Assembly: GCF_017916325.1 (NCBI RefSeq)
Contig: NC_090170.1
Span: 585,001-649,000 of the forward strand
DNA: 64,000 nucleotides
Reading direction: 5' to 3'
Source of the DNA: Leishmania martiniquensis
Lineage: Eukaryota; Euglenozoa; Kinetoplastea; Trypanosomatida; Trypanosomatidae
Both the position numbers and the translations under genes were made by a program. This document shows positions 11,100 to 19,904 of the stretch, one piece after another. Below the pieces are notes generated by a model that did not search any database, had not been told where the DNA came from, and worked only from the letters and a program-made list of their open reading frames with translations. The stretch's first letter is position 1. The number at the start of each line of letters is the position of its first letter.

Positions 11100-12442
11100 G
11101 CATCCGACTAGAGGCGTCAAGCCCCCTTGTTGAAAAAAAAAAAGGGCTGCGGTGCACCTGCGGTGGCGGTGCATGCATGCGCTTCAGTACAGAGCGCGCG
11201 TAGCACCTTTCTCACCTCCCTTCCCCCTTTTCGCTTTTTTTTGGGCGCGCGCCTCCTTACCGATCATTTTCTCTGAAGACGCTTCATTTTTATCGATTAT
11301 GTCTGGTGCATCCCCTCGCAGGCAGCCGCGCGCAGGGATGCGCAGGCACGTCGGTGCCGTGGCAGCGCTCGCTGGCGCTGGACGGATCATCATGGAGTTG
11401 AAGGGGCCTATGAGGACCGGGTGGGTGGGGTGTGTGAAATGGCGAAGCGGTGAAAGGAGAGCAACAGCATATTATCTCAACCGGATGGCCAAGTGGGAGC
11501 CGGCGGCGCAGGCGGAGGGCGTGTATGTGTGGCGGTGGAGGCAGCGCGCTGGCGCACACCTGAGCGGCGTAGCACTGACCCTGCCACCTCCCTTGGCGGC
11601 ACGCCTTTCTCGCAGCTTTGCTCGCACTCCTCCCTCCCTCCCACATGTTTCCATTGCTGTTTTTCTTCGCTCCTCCCTCCCTCCCCCCTCCCCTCCCCAA
11701 AGAGCTGTTTCTCTTCCCCTCCAGTGTGTGTGTTCGCGCGGGTGTATGCGCGTCTCTCGCCGCTCGTGTGCTCTGTTTGGTCGATGCTTTGTGCTCCCGC
11801 CGCACATCAGCTGTGCCTCTGTCCTTCGCAGCTCGTGCTGGGAAAAGGTGGACTGCTCCCCGTGTCGGGTATGGGGCTCGGGCAGGAGGCGGAAGGGCAA
11901 GGACGGTAAGGGGGCGGCATGAAGGAAAAAGAGGTGGGCAGAGCAAGTGGAGGTGGTGGCGGCGAAGGTGGACTCTGCAGGGCGGTGACGCCCAGAAGTG
12001 AGCGCATACGTTGTGCTGTTGTGATTCCTCTCTTTTCCAAACTCTGCTGTGGTGGGAAGAGAGCTCGCTCCTGCACGCGCTACCCCGGTGGAGCGTAGGT
12101 GCCCTCTAAAACCGCTTCTCTTCCCCCCTCTTCCCCCATTCCTCGTCCTCGCCCCCATCCCTTGCCGGACCGCGATGACTCTGCCTCTTTGTACCCCTTG
12201 CCGAGGAGCCCCTTCACCATCATGAAAAACGCGCGCGCACACACACGCTTGGCTAGAGTGACAGGCAACAGCGCAAACTTGGCCTGCTATGCTTCTCAAG
12301 CGCTTGCCACGATAGCGCACTGCATCTTGCTTCATCTTCTTCCCCGCACCCCTTACCCTATTGTAGGACTACCTTTCCTACTCTCCCTCTTAATGTCTTG
12401 ACAGCGGGTGCACCAAGACGTCTTATCCCTGATGTGGCCCTG
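11100..12442 (+). other. Intergenic: probable 3'UTR of the carrier-like gene
   Basis: No supported gene. It contains pyrimidine tracts (11600-11715) and purine patches. A 256-codon open stretch (11152-11922) has low-complexity composition, begins at a non-ATG codon and looks accidental. Confidence 0.6.
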
Positions 12443-12937
12443 ATGACGAATGATACACGCGCGCACGCATCTCATTGTGCGTGGTGGCACCTCAGGAGGC
12501 TCAGTACTCAGTATGTGAGGGTGGGGTGTGCGTGTGTTGGGGGGAGGGGGGGTCCAGTGCACATCAAGTAGGGGGAGGCCCGTGCGATGCACCCCTGCGA
12601 CTGCCGGCGGCCAGGTCTGGGACGGCGTTGCGCGCGGAGCGACCTGCGACCGTGAACAAACTTGCGCGTGTCGTGTGAGAGGCAGAGGGCCAGCGTGGCT
12701 CGAGGGTGCCTCGGCGTGCCCTCACAGAGCCCGCTCGGCGTGGGAGGCAGGGGCGGTTAGGGTTCGAGGCGGGGGGCCGTGCCCGGATGGACGGAGTCAT
12801 CGCAGCGCTTCAACGCGTGCCGACGGCCGCCTCGCACCATGAGGCGGTGAGGCCTGTGCCTGTGTCAGGCATGGAGAAGTTTAGCACACGTTGTTTAGCA
12901 GCGAATGGGCCCGTCGGTCAACAAGCTATTCCGTCCC
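12443..12937 (+). mobile_element. SIDER-like retroposon, copy A (plus orientation)
   Basis: About 495 bp. Its reverse complement is nearly identical to copies at 18235-18582, 24217-24690, 33800-34240 and (in part) 40475-40961. The left end (from ATGACGAATGATACACGC) is shared with copy B, and the right end (to CTATTCCGTCCC) with copy C. The size, intergenic/3'UTR position and sense orientation relative to the host unit fit Leishmania SIDER elements, probably the SIDER2 type, which are relics of ingi/L1Tc-related retroposons reported to act in mRNA stability. It encodes no protein; small ORFs crossing it are shadows. Confidence 0.8.
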
Positions 12938-14862
12938 CGGGGAGCGCGCGTGTTAGTGCAGTTGCGCTGGACCTCTATCATTTGTTTTCAGCGGGTGGGG
13001 GCGGCGTTTTTGCCCCACTCTCTCCCCCTTTTTCTGGTACGATTTCTGTTAAGTGCACGCCCTTTTGCACTCACGGCTCTCCCTCTCTTACTTGCATGGT
13101 GACGGGGCGCGTGTAAACTTCTTCCTCTCGCTGCATCTAAGTAGGCGCGGTCAGTGCGACCAGTATGAGCCGACGTGATGCATCTCTGTAAGAGGATGGG
13201 CATGGGGAGATGAGGAGGGAGACCGGATGGGTTACGTATGTGTGCGTGCGTGTTTCTGTGCAAGGCAGGTGAGGGCGGGTGAGGTGAGAGGGCGCTGATG
13301 ACGCTACAGAGAGAAATAGAGCGCCGAAGTGCGAGGCGCTCGCTTCTCTGTTCCGTGCACAGCAGGAGATGGCGTATGACGGCTTGTAGGCCTTCAGCCC
13401 TCTTCAATGGCGGTGGGGAGGCCACAGAGCTTGCTTGGCATCCGCCCACTCACACACCCACAGAAAGCGAAGAACATCGCCAGCGAGCAGAAAGGCACCG
13501 CACACAAACACCGACACCAACACAGGCGGACGTATGCCTATCTCCCAAAGGAAAGCGGGGGAGGGGGAGAAAGAGATGTGGCGCGCGAGGGAAAGGCAAC
13601 GAAGAACGACACCGCGGAACGTTTTCTTGGGAAGCGTAGCGCATACGCGCCTTCTCCTCCTCCCTACCTCCCCTCCCCCTCTCCACGGCACCTCCCACAG
13701 GCCCGCTCGTCCTTTTCTTCTTGGCTCTTCTCGGAAAAAAAAAGTTCACAGCTGCGATAGACAAACACGTGCTCGCTTGCAAGCGACACTCCAGGACGGC
13801 AGGGGTAGCGGGCGACTCAGTCGCTTTCGACCCGCAGCTATCATATCTAGACAGTGATCGCATGCAGCTCTCCCCCTTCCACTTCTCCCGGTCATACGCA
13901 AGCACACACACACACGAAAAAAAAACATGCATTCATACCTTCGCTGTGCGACTTACACGTTCGTGTGGTTATCTCACTCATCTTCCGTTGTGTGAGGGCG
14001 CTTCGGGGCTGTGGCAAAAGGGGCGTGGGGTGATGGAGGGAGGGACGGATGCTGTGCGTGTATGCGCTGTGCTCGGTCTTGCACCTGCGCATCGCACATG
14101 GCCACCGGTGATTTCGTTCTTCGCCATCCTTCTCACGGTAGCTGTCCTACTGTGACAGCTAAATGAACCGCTCGACACAGGTGCGACACTTCTACCTTTT
14201 CTGTCTCTCTCATCGCATTCTCTTGGCTTCATAAACGTGCTCATGCATATACACTCCCGACGGGCATCTTGAGTCCCGCGCAAGCCAGTCTCCCCTCCCC
14301 ACGCCTGTATCTCGCGCGCTCTCTCCTTGGTGCCCCCCTGCCTACGGTATCAACTTATATACTTCCCTCCTGCGGTTAACTGCATCATCTGCAAAAGAGT
14401 AAGGAGTAGGGAAGCGGCAACGAGAGCAGCGGCACCCGTCTCCAACTGAACTGTTATGCGTGGGGTTGTCGTGCCTGTGTAAAAAGTAACGATTCTTAAG
14501 GCTAAATACCCCCCCCCCCCCCCCCCCCCACACACACGTGCGACACGCAGACGCCGCTGAACGACTGCTCAGCAAAGCCGTCGCAATCGCTATTGAGTCT
14601 GTCTGTCGGTTCCTGTACTTCAGCTCCACTCTTCTCGTCTATTGTGTCGCGTGCGACGTCGTTTGGCGGCCCTCCCCTCCCCTTTAAGTCACTGCCGCCT
14701 ACGGATACAGCCTGGAAGGGAAAGAAGCGCATTGACGTTACGAACCCTTTCACGCGCACTCTCTCACCCTTGTCACCCCCCCCCTCCACCTCGAAATCAA
14801 TCTGCCCATCCCTCCGCCCACTGGAACACGGGCCGCCGCGCCGCATCACTCACCGGCGTCGC
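12938..14862 (+). other. Intergenic spacer between copy A and the choline kinase leader
   Basis: No convincing gene. It has mixed purine/pyrimidine patches, an A-run near 13735-13743 and 13919-13926, and a 21-base C run at 14509-14529 (listed separately). The last 300 bases are pyrimidine-rich and lead into the choline kinase splice region. Confidence 0.55.
14509..14529 (+). repeat. Uninterrupted C21 homopolymer followed by CA repeats
   Basis: Twenty-one consecutive C residues are followed by a short CA run. It is the longest C homopolymer I see in the window. It lies about 650 bases upstream of the choline kinase ATG, on the RNA-sense strand. Confidence 0.95.
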
Positions 14863-14901
14863 CATTCTCTTCCCTCTTTTTTTTTTTTGCCCCTTCCCGA
14901 G
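14863..14901 (+). promoter_or_regulatory. Polypyrimidine tract and candidate spliced-leader acceptor for choline kinase
   Basis: A C/T tract at about 14863-14898, including a 12-base T run, is followed by the first AG at 14900-14901. Use of this site gives a 276-base leader. A second tract at 15098-15120 with AG near 15136 would give a leader of about 40 bases. Which site is used cannot be decided by eye. Confidence 0.45.
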
Positions 14902-15177
14902 TTTGGATCCGTTTCAGTTTCTTAGGAAGACGGATGAATCCATATTGAGGAATCTGCACGACCATCTCCGCCCATCTCAGCGTGTGTGTGTGTGTGTGCA
15001 CGCGGCACCCGATTTCGTTCAAACTTTGCATCTCCTCCTCGTTCTCCGTCAGTGATCTGCTTTCTCCCTCCGCTGCGTACGCCTGCCGTCGCTGCACCTT
15101 CTCTCCCCCTTCCCCTCCCGCACAACGCCCACAACGAGTGCGAGAGCTGCGCGAACGTGTGCAAGCAAAAAGACACA

Positions 15178-17187
15178 ATGATGAACGCGGGCGAGTTGGA
15201 AGATGCATTCCGCACAGTGAACATGCGTGAGCTGATCACGCGCTCAGGGCGCGAGCCGCCGCGTTCTGCCCTGTACGAGTACGTTAAGTCTCTCAGGGGC
15301 GAGAACGCCCAGAGCACCCCTCTCTCGATGGCGTCCGACGACTCGTGGGACTCGACGCTGACACACTCCACACGCAACAGCATGACAGACAACTTGTCAG
15401 AGCTAGGCGACGTTACGGAGGACGCCGAGACGCGCGACTTGATCTACAGGTTGTGCCGCTCGCTGCACAGGAAAGCAGTGCAGAAGGTCGAGGGCTCCCG
15501 ACGGCATCGTCGCAGGTCGGTGGCGGTGAACACGAGGCATGAGAGGAACATGTCATCTGTGGGGGACTGGATGCCGCTACTGCACCTCTTCGACCCGCAG
15601 ACGTTCTTCGCAGTGCGCGGCACCCCGCCGGGGCCTGCCACCACCGCCGAGCGTCCGCCCAGCCTCAACGTTGCTGAAAGCCCAAAGGAGGCCTCACAGA
15701 TGCTCTTGGACGAGCTGGACGTGGAGAAGCTGTCGGGCGGCAACAGTAATCACGTGTACCGCCTGGCGCACCCCGAGTTCCCTGGCAAGACGGTGCTACT
15801 GCGCGTGTATGGCAGCGGTGACAGCGAGGCGATTGACCGGTTCCGTGACGTGATGGCGATGCGCGAGATGAGTCGAGCGAAGCTAAGCCCGGCCGTCTTG
15901 CATTCCTTCAAATGGGGCCGTGTCGAGGAATTCATGGACGATGTTGCGACGTGCTCGACAGATATGCTGCTTCGCAGCCAAACCTTGCTGGCAGAGGTGT
16001 GGCTGCTGGTACACAGGATGCACCGCTTGCCGTATGCTTCTTTTCTCCCGCAGAACGTCAACAAGGAGAAGACCCGCCAGGTGCTGCACCCGGCGCTTGC
16101 AGATTGTCAATACGTCACCCCCGAGCAGTACTGCGACGTCTTGTCAGCGCGCCTGAAGAAGGTAGTGATGGTGAGCAAGAGCGACTACTACCATGAGAAC
16201 ACAAGCCAGAAGCTAATGGAGGACGCATGCCCATCCTCTTTCGAGCGCACGTGCTTCCGCTTTCTGCGACTCACCAGCAACCTCATTGTGGAGTCCTACC
16301 GCGCCTCCTTCGTATCCTTTATTAGCGCCGAGGTGATGCTGCTACGCGAGCTGCTCATGAAGCGGTCAGTACCGCTCGTCTTTTCGCACAACGACCTGAA
16401 CCCGGGCAACATCCTCCTGGCGTGGCGCAAGGTGCCGAAGGAGATGCGCCGACAGGCTGCCGACGACGATGAAGAGGACGAGGTGATGCCGGTGACCTCT
16501 GAACAGTCAACCGCCTTTAGTCGAAGATTCCTCTCCAAGAAGGGCCGCCACCGAAACCTGGTGGACATGAAGGGCATCATCTTCATCGACTTCGAGTACA
16601 CGGATGTGAACTACCGCTGCTTTGATCTTGGCAACACGATTTGCGAGCTTGACTACGACTACACCCGTGGCACCGGCGAGGGTGAGCCTGGCTTCATCAA
16701 GTATCATTACACCTTTCCCCCGGAGGAGTATAAGGAGCAGTGGAAGGGGCTCCCAATGACGTACCCGCGCTGCCAGGAACTCATTTACACTACATGGCAA
16801 ACGTATGACCGGTATCGCGAGCAACACGAAGGGAAGGCACCGCCAACGCCGCCGCCGGCGGAGATGCACCTCGGCCATGTCTGCTTAAAAGGGCTTCAGG
16901 CGTACTTTGCAGCCGCGGCACCCGCCGGCTCCGCGCGCGACGCCGCCACCCCGGTTACCCGTGAGGAGATCACGGAAGTGTTCATTGGCACCATGTGCTC
17001 GCACCTGAGCTGGTCGCTTTGGTCCTTTGTGATGTGCGCCAACCCCGACGAGTGCACCAACAACGCCAACGACGACGACCTCTTCGCAAAGGGGAGTAGT
17101 GGGCTCGACTACGTCTACTACGGCAACTGCCGCTTGCAGGAGTACATGGCGCTGAAGCAGTGGATGCAAGAGAAGCAGCTCATCTGA
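15178..17187 (+). CDS. Choline/ethanolamine kinase (669 aa)
   Basis: Phosphorylates choline and/or ethanolamine with ATP, the first step of the Kennedy pathway to phosphatidylcholine and phosphatidylethanolamine. The start is the first of two ATGs at 15178; the open frame upstream (to 14986) has no ATG and is low-complexity. Residues about 186-196 (SGGNSNHVYRL) match the nucleotide-binding loop. HNDLNPGN (404-411) is the kinase catalytic motif. IDFEYTDVNYRCFD (470-483) is the characteristic choline-kinase motif with metal-binding Asp. It is longer than typical family members (about 350-450 aa), with about 180 extra N-terminal residues, an acidic DDDEEDE insert after the catalytic loop, and inserts near the C-terminus. 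Substrate preference cannot be read from sequence. It is the last gene of the plus-strand unit. Confidence 0.93.
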   Translation: MMNAGELEDAFRTVNMRELITRSGREPPRSALYEYVKSLRGENAQSTPLSMASDDSWDSTLTHSTRNSMTDNLSELGDVTEDAETRDLIYRLCRSLHRKAVQKVEGSRRHRRRSVAVNTRHERNMSSVGDWMPLLHLFDPQTFFAVRGTPPGPATTAERPPSLNVAESPKEASQMLLDELDVEKLSGGNSNHVYRLAHPEFPGKTVLLRVYGSGDSEAIDRFRDVMAMREMSRAKLSPAVLHSFKWGRVEEFMDDVATCSTDMLLRSQTLLAEVWLLVHRMHRLPYASFLPQNVNKEKTRQVLHPALADCQYVTPEQYCDVLSARLKKVVMVSKSDYYHENTSQKLMEDACPSSFERTCFRFLRLTSNLIVESYRASFVSFISAEVMLLRELLMKRSVPLVFSHNDLNPGNILLAWRKVPKEMRRQAADDDEEDEVMPVTSEQSTAFSRRFLSKKGRHRNLVDMKGIIFIDFEYTDVNYRCFDLGNTICELDYDYTRGTGEGEPGFIKYHYTFPPEEYKEQWKGLPMTYPRCQELIYTTWQTYDRYREQHEGKAPPTPPPAEMHLGHVCLKGLQAYFAAAAPAGSARDAATPVTREEITEVFIGTMCSHLSWSLWSFVMCANPDECTNNANDDDLFAKGSSGLDYVYYGNCRLQEYMALKQWMQEKQLI

Positions 17188-18060
17188 GAGCGCGCCCCCA
17201 TACACCGTCTCGGGTTTTCTTTGGGCTCTCAGTACGTAAAGCTCTTTTTTCTTTCCATTCTCCACGCCTTTGCTCCATCGCTGTATGTTCCCATGTTGCT
17301 CACCAGCGTGAGCGCGCCTGTGTGCCGTGGAGGCTCTCTTCACCCCCACCCCGCTCCCTGGTATGTGAAAGCGAAATTCGAAGGCAACAATGCTTCTCTC
17401 TCTATTTTTTTTCTGTTGGCCAGCTTTCTCTCTCTCCCTTCAGAGATCAACGTCTGTGTCGCAGACCCTCGGTCATCTCGGCGCCTTTCTCCTCCATTTT
17501 CTTCCCGACCCCCCTCCTCTTCTTTTCCTTCTCGCCACCTCCTTCCCACTTCATCTTTTACCTTGCCACTAGACTGCTGTTTCGTTTTCTCTCCTCTTGT
17601 GCGTCTAAGTTCTGGCACTCGTTTCTCTTTGCTCTGCATGCCACTCGTGTGCGTGTGTGTGCGCTCTTACAACTCTTTTGGACGATGGGGCTGCACGTGT
17701 GTGACGGACACGTGAGATGCATCGTCTGGTCTGCGCGTGCCGCTGTGTTAACCTCAGCTCGAGAAAAAAAGGGACGGTGCCAGGAACACCGAGACAACGC
17801 TCTGCGCAGGGTGTGCGCTGGCTTACTTCCGTGATGGCGTGTGAGTGCAGATGGGGAGGTGCCCCTTGAGCGAGGACGCTTTCTGTCCCTCTCATTTTCT
17901 TGCCCGAAACGTCTTCCCGCCGGGGAGGGTCGACACGGGCAGGCGCGCGATCGCAAGTTTCCCGCCACCCCACCCCCAAGCGTACACACGGCGGTTGCAT
18001 GGGGGCTGTTGCTGTCGCGTTGGGCTTCTGTTTTCTTGTTTCCTGCTCGCGTTGGAAGGC

Positions 18061-18240
18061 CGCGGGTGTGGGGGCGCGTGCGCGCCGCCCGCCGGCCCGC
18101 GCCCCGCCTTTCCCCGCCGAAACAGCCCTCCGCCCTCCCCTTTGCTCACCGCGGCCTGCGCTCGCCCAGGGGGCAGGGTTCGCGCGCCGGCTGCCCAGGG
18201 CCCCTCGCCGCGCCGGGGAACCGCGGCGGCTCAGCCCACC
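18061..18240. other. GC island (about 83% GC) in the strand-switch region
   Basis: A hand count gives 31 A/T in 180 bases. It directly abuts the conserved part of SIDER copy B and lies where other copies have their left half. It may be a diverged SIDER arm or unrelated. No coding potential is recognised. Confidence 0.7.
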
Positions 18241-18582
18241 CGGGCACGCCCCCCCCGCCTCGAACCCTAACCGCCCCTGCCTCCCACGCCGAGCGGGCTC
18301 TGTGAGGGCACGCCGAGGCACCCTCGAGCCACGCTGGCCCTCTGCCTCTCACACGACACGCGCAAGTTTGTTCACGGTCGCAGGTCGCTCTGCGCGCAAC
18401 GCCGTCCCAGACCTGGCCGCCGGCAGTCGCAGGGGTGCATCGTACGGGCCTCCCCCTACTTGATGTGCACTGGACCCCCCCTCCCCCCAACACGCACACC
18501 CCACCCTCACATACTGAGTACTGAGCCTCCTGAGGTGCCACCACGCACAATGAGATGCGTGCGCGCGTGTATCATTCGTCAT
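18235..18582 (-). mobile_element. SIDER-like retroposon, copy B (minus orientation, truncated or chimeric)
   Basis: About 340 bp, nearly identical to the matching part of copies A, C and D. The right end is shared with copy A through CGTCAT. The left third seen in A, C and D is replaced by the GC island. It sits about 1 kb beyond the end of the choline kinase gene, antisense to it and sense relative to the arginase unit. Confidence 0.8.
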
Positions 18583-18980
18583 TGCGGTAGAGAAGCCACG
18601 AGGGAGTCAAACTGAAAGGCTGCTCTCTCGGAGTACTGCCAAGCCCATCTTCAGGTTCGTTCTCCACTCGTTCGAAAGTGCTGTCTACGTGCGGCTGCAG
18701 CACTGGCCGGTGCATATGTTGTCGTTTGTTGGCGGCTCTTCCGTTCCTGTGCTTACCTGCGCGAGCACGGGCCGCACGCGCAACCGAATATTCCTTGCCG
18801 CCGCAGTGTAGCCTGAGGGCCCAGCGGTGCACCATACTCCAGACGGGTGGTCGTACGTATCAATGGGCTCGCTTGTGAATATGGTGGTTGCCTGGGCTGC
18901 GACGGAGTAACGAAAAAGAGAAAATCGTAGGCGCAGCGGACAGTGGCGTGCATGTGTATGGGCAGTAGCGCATCGCAGCA

Positions 18981-19904
18981 ATGAGAACCGAGACGGAAGA
19001 GAAAAGGCTAGAGACGAGGAAGGGCGCGGGCGCCTTGGGCGTTGAAGTGAGGGCAGGGGCGAGTTGCGACCGAGGGCACTCGATGAGGTGGGCTCATCGA
19101 TGCACAGCTGCGGTGATGCTTCCCTACTATCCGTCACGCACGCATACACCCACACCATCGCAATGGACCGCGTTCCACACTAGAATGTCGGCTGCAGCGC
19201 TTCACATGGTGACGCGCGAATTTACAAGGGACGTGCTTGCGTTCTCAGCTTCTGGTTCTCCTGGGCATCTTACATGGCCCGCTATTGACCCGGATCGTCG
19301 CGTGTCCATAGTGGCAATAGCTCAGTGCGGAGGCGATGCATATGACACCCATGTACAAGCTCATCGATTATGCATAATATTTGTGGACCTATGCGTACTG
19401 CGTTGGTCACCTGAGGTCCTCGCGTACGGGTGCGCTTGCGATGACGATATCACAGCAGGGGGGAGGCCATGGGGAAGAGGGCGGGTAGGAGGTGAGGTTG
19501 CACCCCCCGCTTCCCCACGTCTTCCATCTCAAACTGTATCATCATCGTTGCTGCGGGTCCCCTGCGTCATCCCCTGCGCAAACCTCGGAAGCTTTTCGCT
19601 CCGTCGGGTGGGGCGTAGACCCGCGCACCACACCTCATCGAGGAGCAACCTTCAAAAAGAGAGGGCGTCTACAGGGGAGCCGGCGCGCGAGAGACAGGCA
19701 GACGAGGACACACATGCACACACGCACACTAACAGGAGAGGCACATACGCTGACAGAAGGGGAAAAAAAAGAGGTGCGCAAGGCAATGGGGACCGCGATC
19801 GACACGCAAAATGTAAGAAGGACTCGGATAGGAGGACTTGTGAGGGGGAGAGGAAATGTGCGGGCGTGCTTGTGCTTGTGTGGGGCCTGCGCTTGCCTGA
19901 GTGA
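18981..19904 (+). other. Open reading frame of 307 codons, probably not a gene
   Basis: It opens with an ATG but has Arg/His/Thr-rich low-complexity composition from simple repeats, no domain, and a position inside a convergent termination zone. It is recorded only because it is the longest ATG-initiated ORF in the strand-switch region. Confidence 0.12.

Noticed and set aside
11152..11922. 256-codon plus-strand open frame after the carrier-like gene
   Set aside because: No ATG near the start and a biased composition from CT/GT repeats. It is best read as 3'UTR.
12755..12775. GGTTAGGGTT resembling telomeric repeat
   Set aside because: A single unit inside every full SIDER copy, with no tandem array. 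It is part of the element, not an interstitial telomere.
19309..19330. ATAGCTCAGTGCGG resembling a tRNA A box
   Set aside because: No B box within the expected 30-60 bases downstream.
18981..19904. 307-codon plus-strand ORF in the strand-switch region
   Set aside because: Low-complexity Arg/His/Thr-rich translation, no pyrimidine-tract/acceptor arrangement, and beyond the end of the plus unit. Listed only as a low-confidence item.
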